Shown here piece after piece: positions 22,914 to 33,584 of a stretch of DNA of 64,000 nt (positions within the stretch are counted from its first letter, which is position 1; each line of letters begins with the position of its first letter). This DNA comes from Diadema setosum (lineage: Eukaryota > Echinodermata > Echinoidea > Diadematoida > Diadematidae). The DNA is taken from the NCBI RefSeq assembly GCF_964275005.1, contig NC_092701.1, forward strand, positions 31,311,919-31,375,918. Reading direction: 5' to 3'. A program made the translations under genes and the position numbers. The notes beneath the pieces are model-generated. The model searched no databases, was not told the origin of the DNA, and worked only from the letters and a program-made list of their open reading frames with translations.

Positions 22914-23626
22914 GTACGTTGGAATTACAAACAGTTGACCAAAAAGCGCCCAATATCACCACCATCTCATCGTTTATGTACAATTTCCTGAACTCTTAGT
23001 TATGAGAAATTATTGCCTGACACTACATCGTAGTCATGTTCTCACTAACTCTCAAGTTATTAAGACATTTGTCGTTAAATGAAACCCGATTACTCGCATA
23101 AGGTCAAAATGTTATGCGAAGTACCACTCGTAGCTACTGATGTCCCGCTGAAAATATTGCACTTGTCCTGCAATGGGACAACGTTCAGCACGTACGATTT
23201 GTAGCATGTATCCGTAATCTACAAATACTATGCAGAGCCCCTTGGTCCCGTAGTTCTTTTCATTGACTTTCAAAAGGACATAGGCGTATAACTATAAGGC
23301 ATAGACTCTAGATCTAAAAAAAAAAAAAAGCCTTCCAACATTTATTTTCCTAGTTGGCAGTGCAGTGTGGTTCAGCCCATGCGTGCGTGCTACTGCTAAC
23401 GTTAGGTTCCTGTGTGTACAGCGCCTCGCGCCGGGGTTAACGTTGGTTAGGTGTGACTGCGTGTGATCGTGATCGTATTCTAACGTTAGATTTCTATTCA
23501 GCATGACTCGAGGGAGCCCTTATGCGGACTTGGTAGCTTGTAATGATAGTCCCTGTCACTAGATTGGGCTCTGCTCTGGCTCGAAAAAAGTATCCCTCCA
23601 CTTCATGAGCATGGCATGGCTGGCTG

Positions 23627-24289
23627 GGGTGCTCACTAACCGTGGGCGTTAGCTACACGCAGCCCTTCGCAGACGTTGTCATTTTTCAGTGTGGTTGTGC
23701 GACTCCTTCATGAATATCTTTATTAATCGTGGAAAACTAAAATACAAGGAATTATCGTAATCCATGATAATCATTCAATAATCGGTATGTGATTTTTTGT
23801 TTAATTACGTCAAAAACTCACCGAAATCTGTGGCTGAAATCAGGTCTGTAAACATCCTTATTGCTTCACTCCTCATCTGCGTGTTATTATGAATGGCATT
23901 CACTCTTGTATACTACAATGTACAATGTAGGTAGTCGGAGAGGCGCCCTCTAGCTCTCCGACTACCTACGTTGTACGTTGTAGTATATGAGAGTGAATGC
24001 CATTCAAATAACACGCAGATGAGGAGTGAAGCAATAAGGACGTTTACAGACCTGATTTCAGCCACAAATTTCGGTGAGTTTTTGACGTAATTAAACAAAA
24101 AATCGCATACCGATTATTGAATGATTATCATAGATTACGATAATTCCTTGTATTTTAGTTTTCCACGATTAATAAAGATATTCATGAAGGAGTCGCACAA
24201 CCACACTGAAAAATGACAACGTCTGCGAAGGAATACAGGTGCAGCCGCGTCGCTTCGCGACAGCGGCTGCGTGTAGTTAGGGTGCTCAC
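23627..24289. mobile_element. Foldback element with a 10 bp target duplication
   Basis: Element 23637-24279 is one large near-perfect palindrome: arms of about 275 bp meet at 23950. Its outer ends share CTACACGCAGCC and complement. The right arm carries about 30 bp more than the left. The identical 10-mer GGGTGCTCAC flanks it at 23627-23636 and 24280-24289. A target duplication of 9-10 bp is what Mutator-type transposases make. No coding sequence. Confidence 0.8.
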
Positions 24290-25379
24290 ATGATTGGTGG
24301 GAGGCCTTTGAAACTGGTTAGCTTGGGCCTTGGCCTCGGGGCAAGTTGCTCATAAAACACTTGACCGAGGCCTTGTTCACTTCTCCTCCATCTCACATCT
24401 GACAAAAATTGTCGCAAGTTCAGGCAGTGACTTTTTGTTCTACACATGTCCACTCTCCGCATTGAGGAGAAGAAGAACTTTTTGAAAAAAAAAAATTGGG
24501 TTTTAATCAACCGATGTGCAGCAACCCACCAAAACTGGTGGGTGCCAGCAGGTTCGCTCAATGCAGGGCTAGGCCTACCGCACTGATCCCACTCCAAATT
24601 TTCAGCATTTTTTTTTTTTTTTTTTTTTTTCCTGCAGCTCTTGCCTTACCATGCATGACTCGGCCCCATGACAGTAAAACTTGAGCCCCTGCACCTGACA
24701 TCATTTCACAAATATAAAGAAAAAAATGAAATCAAAACTAACCTAATCTTGTGCATATTGCTATTCCACACTGGTACGGTGGGTATCGTACATGTAAGGC
24801 CCTAAGGGTACCACCTATCGGCAGGGTACCTTGACATCGGCACCCTGCGTTTCATGGCTGTTTGCATATAGAACGAAATGTACCCGTGGGATTAAGTGCC
24901 ATTTGCTATGAAAACAATAAAAACGAAGTTCAAAACGAAATCAAACTCACAGACAAACTAACAAACCATACTAAACACATTTCAATTACACATCCGCTCA
25001 GTAACGACGCATGGCTGTGAAATTCATGTGTATTACCTATTGAGAGAGGGGGTGCTGATCGCAAGGTAGAACACACTATCCTTTAAGCTTCGCGAAGAAA
25101 ATGAAACGCACGCACTAAAATTGCGCTATTTTAAAACGGAGATTCAGAATCAACGAAACGGTCACGACATTCAAATCTGCAGTATTTATTGCATATTTGA
25201 GATAAGAATTAGGCGAATTTGTTTTATACTTTGGAATAAACAAGCTACAGATCCTTAGGGTGACGATACAGTTAATGTAGGTGGTACCCTCAATCATACT
25301 CCAATTTGTCAGGAGAGTATTACATTGTAGGTATTATGGGTTCACTTTTATCGGGAATTCTGCTGTTTACTTGCCTTTG

Positions 25380-25550
25380 GGCGTCTTTCGTGCAGGCGTC
25401 CTGCTGTATCCAGCGCAGACAGTGCGCAAGCTATGCAAGCTGTGGGATTTTCAGAACGAGCTTGCGCATGAATGTGAGGAGATTTCTGTCCAAGGCGTTT
25501 TATTTCATGGCTTGCATGCTGTCTGCGCTGGACGTAATGTCTGCTACTGT
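25380..25550. repeat. Imperfect inverted repeat
   Basis: 'ccagcgcagacag...atgcaag' (about 25409-25439) is matched in reverse by 'cttgcatgctgtctgcgctgg' (about 25511-25531), with an inner pair 'gcgcaagct' / 'agcttgcgc'. It could fold into a hairpin of about 120 nt. Two overlapping open frames of about 100 codons cross it. Confidence 0.6.
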
Positions 25551-25861
25551 AACACTTCTGGTATGGGCCCTGTTGCTAGGAACTCGAAATGCGACCAAAT
25601 AACTTAACATCAAAAGCAAGTGTTTTCATGTTTGCTGCTAGTTTTTCTGGAATCATAGAGAAGTCTGTAACATTTTTAAAATGAGCAGGAAATGACCTCA
25701 CATCGTGTTACATCCCACTGGTTCCTTGTGCAGAATGATTGTAGAACACTGTATCCCCTAGATTTGTTGGTGTCACCCCTTGGCTGTCAGGATGCTAGTT
25801 CATGGTCCTTTAGGCTATATATTGAAAATCTGATGCACATTTTATTATTCTTGCATTTCAG

Positions 25862-25982
25862 CCCAAAGCAAAGAAAGTCAAGGGGAAGAAGGTCGCCCCG
25901 ACCCCTTATGCAGCCAAGAAGGCTGCGCCGAAGAAGGTGGTCAACCCTCTCTTTGAGAAGAGGCCCAGGAACTTTGGCATCG
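25862..25982 (+). CDS. RPL7A: RPL7A exon 2
   Basis: A 121 nt exon, acceptor TTGCATTTCAG, donor GTAAGT. It starts at the second codon ([10 protein letters not shown]) and runs to [10 protein letters not shown], leaving in phase 1. The Lys-rich segment is the eukaryote-specific nuclear import and rRNA-contact extension. Confidence 0.95.
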
Positions 25983-28900
25983 GTAAGTGACAGCAAGGAG
26001 AAAGACCAGAGTTGAGATCCACATGTGACGATATGATAAGGACACAAAATGTGTGAGTGTGTCTGATCTGTGCACAGTGTAGTAGAGATTGCACCTTGCG
26101 CTGTAAAGTATGATTGGTGTTTACCATCATGCTATGAAGAGAATTAAAAGGAATGGTACAGTTTTGGTTGATATGGGGCTTCAGGTTTCAAACTTTTTTT
26201 CTGAGATAATGAGAAACCTTTTATGAAATATGAAAGCACATACAATTCTCAGAGGAATTCAAGGTTTATTTAATGGAATTTGGTTTTGAAATGACTGACA
26301 TTCCATATCAAAAAAGCTCGCAGGTCAGAGCATTTGTCTTACCTTTTTTTTTGACATATCTGCCATTCTAAAACATATTTTAATTGAATAAACTTGGAAT
26401 TGTTCTTAAAAGGGTGTGTACAGTTCTGGTTGAGGTGAGGATTTTAACGTTTTGCGAGAAATTCAGAAACCACTCTATGAGATGTCAAAAAGCATGCAAT
26501 TCTAAGGGGTATCAAAAGTTTATTTGATGAAAATCGGTTTTGAAATGGCCAAAATATCCAAAAACAAGGTGAAACAAAGAGATCCTAATAAAAGGCGTGG
26601 CGTGTCGTCTTTTATTATTATCACTTTTTTTTGGATATCTCAGCCATTTGAAAACCAATTTTCATCAAATAAGCATTGAATCCTTCTTAAAATTACATGC
26701 TCATTCATATTTCATAAGAGGTTTCTCATTATCTCACTTAGGAATTTTCAAAACATGAATCCCCACCTCAACCAGTACTGTACAGTCCCTTTAAAATTGC
26801 ATGCTCTTTTATATTCCATGTGATGTTAAAATCTGAATCCCCCATCTCAACCAAAGGTATTTGTGTACCTTAAAGGAATGATTTATGGGGTTTGTTTGTC
26901 TGTCAGTTACGATCTTAAAGACTCCTTACCACTCTTCTTCCTGCTCTACAATGATGTTAAATTGAATTTCTTCACCTGATACTGTGTGATGTTTGTAATC
27001 GAGCTTTTTAAAACTGAGTGGACTGCGGGATCATAGTGAACGAGTGGTAGTCCAAGCTGATACAGGCGCCCAAGATGTTGTATACCAGGCATAAGCTGAA
27101 AGCATAACACATTCAGTGTTCCATGAACTGACTGTAATCAATAAGTTGAGTAAATGATATGGTGCCCAGTCAATTGGATAAAAGTGTGTATGTTTATACT
27201 TTGTTGGTACATTACTAACAACAATAGGCCTACCATGAGTTTAAAAAGGGATGGTACAGTATTGGTGGAGATGAGAATTGGGCTTTTAACTTTTTGTGAG
27301 ATACCAAGAAAACAGTTATGATATAGTACAGAGCATACCATTTTAAGAGGAATTCAAAGATCATTTGATGAATATCGGGTTTGGAATGACAGAGACAGCC
27401 AAAAACAAAGTAAAACAAAGCGATCGTAATAAAGTGTGTAATAAACTTTATTAGAATCGCTCCTTTTTGGATATCTGAGCCATTTCAAAACCAATTTTCA
27501 TCAAATAAACATTGAATTTCTCATAGAATTACATGCTCTTTCATATTTCATAAGAGGTTTCTCATTATCTCAACAAAAAATGTTAGAAACCTGAAATTAG
27601 GTCTCAACCAAAACTATATGATCCCTGTAAGCCAACAAAACATTGCAAAGCAAATAATCCTATGTCTTCATTTTTTTTTTTTTTTTTTGCACCACATTTT
27701 CAAAACAAGTGAAAATATCTGCACTGAAGAATCTGACATGTTTGAAGCATTTTTTCTAAATGGGAAGTGAATACAAGCAACTTTTTTTTTTTTTTGCTTT
27801 ACAATGTTTCTGATGCTGGACCCGTTTCTCTCCCACTCGTTCCTCCACATCTGCCTGTGTGCTAGGAAATGACATCCAGCCCAAGAGGGACCTGTCCCGC
27901 TTCGTCCTCTGGCCGAAGTACGTCCGCCTGCAGCGCCAGAGGGCTGTACTCTACCAACGCCTCAAGGTCCCCCCTGCAATCAACCAGTTCACCCAGGCTC
28001 TCGACAGACAGACTGGTATCTGCTCTTGGTCAACCTTTGTTTTTCTTTCTTGATTTTGTTTTTGTTGTTTTTCTATCTATTGTCAAGCAGTTGGCTAAAG
28101 TTTTCCTAAATTAAGGAGAGAAATTTATGCATACATGGTCATATACTGCAGAATGTCATTATCTTGCTTACAGAGTCAATGATGTTGTCTTGAGTATTTG
28201 CTATATGAAATGTGATTTCAGCATAAACCATCCCTGAGACTCTGAATCTTTTGAAAAGCTTATTTCACATCCCGTTGTCCCCTCCTCCCCCCCCCCCAAA
28301 AAAAAGGGGAAAAGATAAAAAGAAATACAAAATTTACCTCATTTTACAATTACCGACCCAACTACATATCAATGTTTTTTCGTTTCTTTTTTTTCTTTTT
28401 TGTCAGCCACCCAACTTTTCCGGCTGATGAACAAGTACAGGCCGGAGACCAAGCAAGACAAGAAGGCCAGGCTTCGGGCCCGTGCCGAAGACAGGGTCAA
28501 GGGTCGCGAGGAGGTCCCCACAAAGCGGGCACCCCGCATCATGTCGGGCGTCAACACCGTCACGTGCCTGGTGGAGAACAAGAAGGCCCAGCTTGTGGCC
28601 ATTGCCCACGACGTGGAGCCCATTGAGGTGACCGCTTGTCCCGTGGCATGAGACTTTCATGCTCTACTGGACATCCATCACTTTCTGAATTTTGTAATTA
28701 ACCCTTTTCATTAAAGGCATAATTTACCATTTGCAGATGAAACAAAAACCCCTCATTACTGCTTCAAAATCATTCTAAACTGTGAGTTAGGGATAGAAAC
28801 AACCAATGTAACAATTTGAACCAGTATAATCGATGTTAAATATTGTTAAACATACAAAATGTGAACAATAGTTATAATAGAAATGTTTTCAGACTAAACC

Positions 28901-31685
28901 GTCTACAGTTACAGTTTAATGAGAAAAAAATAGTAATATCTCCTTGTATTTTAGTCTTTATTGCAAAAATTTTGTATGGTTGGGTGTTTTGTGATACAAC
29001 TGACCTACACATATGCATCAAAAGTGATATCTTGAACATTCTTTAAATCACTGCTCCCAAGGGTAAACAGGACCTAGTGTTCCTACAAAATTTGAAAAAG
29101 TGGTAACACACATGCAAGCCAAAGTTTCATGGGTGTGCATAGCTGCATGTTGTTACACATTTGTATGTGTATATTATGTGATTATGCGTTGTGAGTAAAA
29201 CTGTATGTTAAAAAAAAAAGAAGTAATTTATTCAACAACAAAAAAAAGTGAATGATGTTGTACAAGTTGTATAATGCTAAGGAAGTCTTGATTATACGTT
29301 TAGACTTAGAAAGACATGCTAATGAGGTATCTAATGCATGGCTGTGATTTCTGGGCCTGTAAGGAAGGTCTATACAAGTATTTAAACATTTGAAGACTTG
29401 TCCAAAGGGATATGTGTCATCGGCTGGGGAAAGATGATCCATCAAGCCTTTTTCACAGTTTAATCAGATAATTTAGTTTCACTTCTGATTGATGTGATTG
29501 CAGCATCCTAATGAGACTATATTCTGATCAAATTACATGTGCATACAGCATTGTGCCTATCTGAATACACACCATGGAGGAATATCACAATGCAGTTGTT
29601 ATCATTGGTGATAGTATTGTTGTAATCACCATCATTGTAATTGTTTCATTGGTATGGTTTTCATTTGGTTTAAAATTGCCTGAGAAATGATAGGACGGGG
29701 TATTGGCTGGAAATGGATGGTTACTTGCATTGTACATACTTCTGTATCTCTTTCCTATCAGGAAGTTGAGATGGGAAGTTCAGAAATTCCAGGTAGTGCA
29801 CTCTTTCTGCAGTGATGTGATGAATTTCTTCACCTGAAAAGCATCGTGTAGATTACAAAATCGAGCTTTTTAAAACTGAGCAGAAAGATAAGGCAAGAAT
29901 TCTTGGCCTGGTGCGCCATGTAGCCAGGTATCTTGAAAGCCTTACTCAGTGCAGGTTTTAGTGCTGATTTCAGCAAATGTCATGACAAAGAAACTAACCT
30001 GTCTGATTTGGTTGGGTTTTATTCTTTTTCCCCATCAATCCAATGTTTGCCTTCTTCAGATTGTACTGTTTCTTCCTGCGCTGTGCCGAAAGATGGGCGT
30101 GCCATATTGCATCGTCAAGGGCAAGTCCCGCCTGGGCCAGGTTGTGCACCGCAAGACGGCGGCATGCCTCGCTTTCACCCAGGTCAACCCAGAGGACAAG
30201 AGCGCCCTCTCAAAGCTGGTAGACGCTGTCAGGACCAACTACAACGACAGATTTGAGGAGGTGTGTGCGAACATTTCACGAAATCGTATCTTGTTTATTT
30301 GCTTGTTTTTCACCTTATGGGCAATTCCATGAAAAATGTTACTTTTCCTAAAAATCCTAAATCTGCAATAATTTGAAAAATATATGAGAATGTTACTTTT
30401 CCTAAAAATTCTAGATCTGCAATAATTTGAAAAATATATGAGCTACAGGGACAAATTTAGTATCAAATGCTAGAACTTGTCAAGTTCTTTCACTTGAGTG
30501 GTATTTTGATACAATTGAAGTGCATTGATAGGCATTCTTTTCTTCAAAAAACCCATTTGGGGGCAAAATTTTTGATAATTTTTGTAAAAACACACACTAT
30601 CTTTGACTCTCATTATTCCATATTCATTAACACTTCACCATTTGTTTCAAAGTGGTTTATGGTTGAAAATGAACCTAAAAAAAAACACACACACACACTA
30701 ATATTAGCCTTGTCTCAGATATGAGCTGTGTTAAAATATGAATATTGGGACTTTCAAAAGTGGACAAAGTTGTTATGTCTGTAACGCTAAAAATGTAATG
30801 TCCGTAACCCTACATTTGTGAACCTGTAGAGTAAATGCTGAATGTGTTGTACACAATTATCCATCTACAACTTAAACAGGACCTGAGCATTCATTTCAGA
30901 AGAAAATTCCTTTTACTTCATGCTCTGATTCATAAATTTCTCAACATATTCACATGGAGGTAAATAATCGTGTCCAAAAAATGCAATGTCCTTAACGGCA
31001 AGCATTTTGTGTAATATCTACCAAATGATTATAGTAACAGATCAACACTCGGACTGTTAACATTTCAGGATGACTGTGTTAGAATAAACCATGAATGGAT
31101 TAAGAATGATTATGCTGAGTTGTTGAAATAAGCCCACAAGGTCACAAAAAAAAATCTCTAAATGTAATGTCTGTAATGCCGGCATTGCCCTCATGTTTCA
31201 CACAAAGCAAGAGTCCAGTGAAAGTTACTGATATTTGTTAACTAGGTCTGAAAGCAGTTCTAATGGGAAAGAGGGAACAGAAAATGAAAAAAAAAATGAT
31301 AATGTTAAAGATATTACAGTCTGAAATCTGTGCATGTTTCATCAACAAAATTCATGAGTCACCTTTATTCATCAAATTTCTATGCCTTCGCCCGAAGGGT
31401 GCGAGAGGTATTATTCATCAGTGTATTACCATGAAAAACTTTTTGAGAAAAGAGAAGTAAGTTGCCACTTGGTTGTCGCCAACCAGGGCGGTATCATCGC
31501 TACAAGGGTCAGTCTCACTTCCTTGAAAATGATTCTCCCATCCTCTCAATCCCTTCCTGTTGTTCTCCACCTGTCCCTCCCAGATCCGTCGTCACTGGGG
31601 CGGAGGTCAAGTGGGTAGCAAGAGCCAGGCCCGCATCACCAAGCTGGAGAAGGCCAAGGCCAAGGAACTGGAAGCCAGGGCCTAG
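25862..31685 (+). CDS. RPL7A: 60S ribosomal protein L7a (eL8), coding exons 2-6
   Basis: Exons 25862-25982, 27866-28015, 28407-28627, 30060-30260, 31584-31685; with an ATG exon they give 265 aa, against about 266 in vertebrates. The product is a large-subunit ribosomal protein of the L7Ae/L30e/S12e/Gadd45 RNA-binding family. Matching blocks in order: a Lys-rich N terminus, [111 protein letters not shown], and a Lys-rich C terminus. All junctions are GT-AG with consistent phases. Three introns host C/D snoRNAs, as in vertebrate RPL7A. Exon GC is far above that of the introns, consistent with strong codon bias in a highly expressed gene. Only the ATG exon is uncertain. Confidence 0.97.
26144..26873. 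mobile_element. MITE family A, older copy split by a nested insertion
   Basis: Outer copy 26148-26869 with TTAA at 26144-26147 and 26870-26873. Its two halves (26148-26409 and 26791-26869) are interrupted by a complete younger copy of the same family. It lies in intron 2 of RPL7A. Confidence 0.8.
26406..26794. mobile_element. MITE family A, nested copy
   Basis: Element 26410-26790 with TTAA at 26406-26409 and 26791-26794. Its right end (CAACCAGTACTGTACAGTCCCT) matches the copy at 4.18 kb closely; the target was a TTAA inside the older copy. Confidence 0.85.
26946..27022 (+). ncRNA. SNORD36: C/D box snoRNA, SNORD36-like, copy 1
   Basis: Box C ATGATGT (26951), D' CTGA (26976-26979), C' GTGATGT (26986-26992), D CTGA (27014-27017), closed by a TCTAC/GTGGA terminal stem. 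The 15 nt before D' (26961-26975) are fully complementary to the 28S stretch GUGAAGAAAUUCAAU. The 12 nt CGAGCTTTTTAA (27000-27011) are complementary to 18S UUAAAAAGCUCG. By the box D plus five rule this points to the adenosine known as A668 in human 18S, the SNORD36A/B target. It should be spliced out of RPL7A intron 2 and guide 2'-O-methylation in the nucleolus. Confidence 0.88.
27241..27630. mobile_element. MITE family A, subfamily 2
   Basis: Starts TTAA then AAGGGATGGTACAGTATTGG. Its right end is CCAAAACTATATGATCCCT followed by GTAA, a decayed TTAA. It is the reverse complement arrangement of the copy at 56.18 kb. It lies in RPL7A intron 2. Confidence 0.75.
27866..28015 (+). CDS. RPL7A: RPL7A exon 3
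   Basis: A 150 nt phase 1-1 exon, acceptor TGTGTGCTAG, donor GTATCT. It encodes [19 protein letters not shown], then [13 protein letters not shown] and the highly conserved [17 protein letters not shown]. Confidence 0.97.
28171..28244 (+). ncRNA. SNORD24: C/D box snoRNA, SNORD24-like
   Basis: A perfect 7 bp terminal stem (CAGAGTC 28171-28177, GACTCTG 28238-28244) closes box C ATGATGT (28179-28185) and box D CTGA (28234-28237). C' is TGTGATT (28211-28217). The D' box is the weak ATGA (28205-28208). The guide before D' contains TATTTGCTA, the SNORD24 element complementary to the UAGCAAAUA stretch of 28S rRNA. Before D, AACCATC can pair with the nearby GGUGGU region, one G-U pair included. It lies in RPL7A intron 3; vertebrate SNORD24 is also hosted by RPL7A. 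Confidence 0.82.
28407..28627 (+). CDS. RPL7A: RPL7A exon 4
   Basis: A 221 nt exon, acceptor TTTTTTGTCAG, donor GTGACC, entering in phase 1 and leaving in phase 0. It covers [20 protein letters not shown] to [17 protein letters not shown] and AHDVEPIE, the start of the L7Ae-type RNA-binding fold. Confidence 0.96.
29803..29887 (+). ncRNA. SNORD36: C/D box snoRNA, SNORD36-like, copy 2
   Basis: A perfect 8 bp terminal stem CTTTCTGC (29803-29810) / GCAGAAAG (29880-29887). Box C GTGATGA (29817-29823, or GTGATGT at 29812), D' CTGA (29834-29837), D CTGA (29876-29879); C' is degenerate. Both guides repeat those of copy 1: ATTTCTTCAC before D' (28S GUGAAGAAAU) and CGAGCTTTTTAA before D (18S UUAAAAAGCUCG). 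It lies in RPL7A intron 4. The two copies arose by duplication between introns of one host gene. Confidence 0.88.
30060..30260 (+). CDS. RPL7A: RPL7A exon 5
   Basis: A 201 nt phase 0-0 exon, acceptor TTGCCTTCTTCAG, donor GTGTGT. It encodes [20 protein letters not shown], then [20 protein letters not shown] and YNDRFEE. Confidence 0.97.
30335..30442. repeat. Two-copy 54 bp tandem duplication
   Basis: The unit 'aatgttacttttcctaaaaa...' runs 30335-30388 and 30389-30442 with two substitutions visible. It lies in RPL7A intron 5. Confidence 0.92.
31584..31685 (+). CDS. RPL7A: RPL7A exon 6 (C terminus and stop)
   Basis: After acceptor CTGTCCCTCCCAG it encodes [20 protein letters not shown] and [13 protein letters not shown], then TAG at 31683-31685. 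It matches the conserved basic C terminus of the family. Confidence 0.97.
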   Translation: MRRHWGGGQVGSKSQARITKLEKAKAKELEARA

Positions 31686-31997
31686 GGTGAGATGCCCCTC
31701 CACAAACTCGGCGTCAGACTTGCTCGATCTTGACATATCACACTCACACCACCACCACCACACACAGGCCTTGTATCTCCTCATTATTCGTTAACAAGAC
31801 GGCCACCCACAGACTGAGACAGCCTTCCCTTCTCCAGGGTTGGTGTTCTACATCTTGCCTCTTTTTTTCCCCGTGATGACCATGGCGTGACTCCTGATCA
31901 GTGACCAGGGTCCTCCTTGCTTTTTTTCAGAAACCACACTTGTTTTCCAAGACCTATGGCATGATTGTAAAATCACATCTCTGCTTTCATAGCAAAC

Positions 31998-32008
31998 AAT
32001 AAAATAAA
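31998..32008 (+). terminator. RPL7A polyadenylation signals
   Basis: Two overlapping AATAAA hexamers (31998-32003 and 32003-32008), about 310 nt after the stop, are placed well for 3' end formation. Confidence 0.7.
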
Positions 32009-32846
32009 CTGAAAGACTTAAGATGAAGCGCCACGTGTACTCTCTTTTCTGCGAGTTTGGAGGCGAGTTTTAGTCATACCCAGTGCCACATAGATTCACT
32101 GTGGAAGTGCGTATGCATTGTTTGCTGTAGTGTTGTTGGTGGGATGTTTTGTTTTTGAAGTGAAATGTCTGGAGACTGACAGATGGATACAGTTGTAATG
32201 AGAAGTACAGTGTGTGTTGGTTTATGCATCCATTGTTTAGAACTTCTATCATTTTTTTTCAAAGATCACCAATGTGACAACTTCTTAATGTTCATTTTCT
32301 TCTTTGAATTTTGCACATATATCCGTGACGGGGAAGGAAGGGATGGGAAAATGAAATGAGTCATGTCCAAAATTGTTCAATCATTATAAAATCACCATCA
32401 TCACATCATGGGGAATACGAGTGTAGCTTGTGAAGCAGTGCGCCGTATGTTATGATTTGACAGGGTTGCAGTAAGAGTGTGCGTGTTGTGAGATTGTACG
32501 CGGAAAAGCTCATTTTAAAAGTGGAAAGCTGTGATGTGATTGTAATGACTCGTAATGTCTCCATTTGTACTTTAGTTGTCATTTGTGGTTAGTCTCTTCA
32601 GTCACTTTCATGAAAAAGAGGAAGTGATACTGATTAGAAAGAAGAGACTGCTTTTAATGGCTTTTGAGACTGTGATAGAAACTAATTTGGTCTTGGTTTT
32701 TGCTATTTATTTTGTACTTTCTCAAGAAGAACAGTCATCTAACACAAAAGACACACATGTATTGTACGATGGATTGATTGAAGGCGAGAAGGCCAGAGGC
32801 CAGAGGCGAGGCCAGAGGCGAGAAGGGAGAGAAAGAGAGAAATCAA

Positions 32847-32912
32847 TGTGTGTGTGTATGTGCGTTTGTGTGTGTGTGTGGATGTGTGTGTGTTTGTGTA
32901 TGTGCACAAACA
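32847..32912. repeat. Interrupted (TG)n tract
   Basis: A TG-rich tract of about 65 bp at the left border of duplication copy A. The border of copy B (34253-34312) is also a TG tract, so the microsatellite may have mediated the rearrangement. Confidence 0.85.
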
Positions 32913-33584
32913 GTGAGGCCAAACCCTCCTGAAGTTCTATGCCAGTTTTCTCACTCATTTCAGTTTGGTGGGAACATCCAATTTGAAGGAGTTGTACTGT
33001 CTAATTTTCATGGCCTGAACTGAATGGAAAAAAAAGCTAGCAGTATTCTTGTGTCAGTTTTGTGATGCAAGGTCACACACGTGAATGGAAAGCTCTAGAG
33101 TTTTAAGTTTGTTTTGAGAGATTCCTCTTCCAAAGTGGAGATGATGAGTACAGAAGTTTGTGAGAAGTTATTTTGATTTGAGCTTTATGGGAATGTATAT
33201 GACAATCCCATGTTCTATCGGTCCATTTCTTTCCATGCAAAAAGAGGGTGTGTAGTTTGGGTTTTTGTTTTTTTTTCAGATTGAAGAAAATGCACAAATG
33301 GCTTCATGTAAACACAATTCAAATGATTCTTACAAAGTAGTAGGACATACCTTGTCTATGACATACACAAGACATATGTGTACCTTGTCACACTATTCTA
33401 GAAGAATAGTGTAAAAAAAAACTGCAAAAATAGTAGTTTCCCATTCACTTTAGAATCCCAAACTTTAGAATTACTGTACAATACTGGTATGTATGTAGAA
33501 AATTGCTCTTTCAGAAAATGTAAAAAAAAAAAAAAAAAAAAGAAAACAACTAAAGATTAGCTGTCACCTATTTTACACATTGTA
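32868..33584 (+). repeat. Segmental duplication, copy A
   Basis: About 717 bp matching 34273-34956 in the same orientation, from 'gtggatgtgtgtg' through 'cacaaacagtgaggccaaac' to 'ttttacacattgta'. Identity is clearly above 90 percent by eye, with a few indels in A or T runs. It ends exactly where a TA-flanked element begins. Confidence 0.9.

Larger units (their letters stand above)
22914..25861 (+). other. Presumed RPL7A intron 1 or upstream region
   Basis: This holds the palindromic element at 23637-24279, long poly-A/poly-T tracts at about 24485 and 24608, and an imperfect inverted repeat at 25380-25550. No other exon is supported. Confidence 0.35.

Noticed and set aside
31067..31116. A fourth C/D snoRNA in RPL7A intron 5
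   Set aside because: GGATGAC and CTGA are present but box C is imperfect, no terminal stem forms at the boxes and no rRNA complementarity was recognised.
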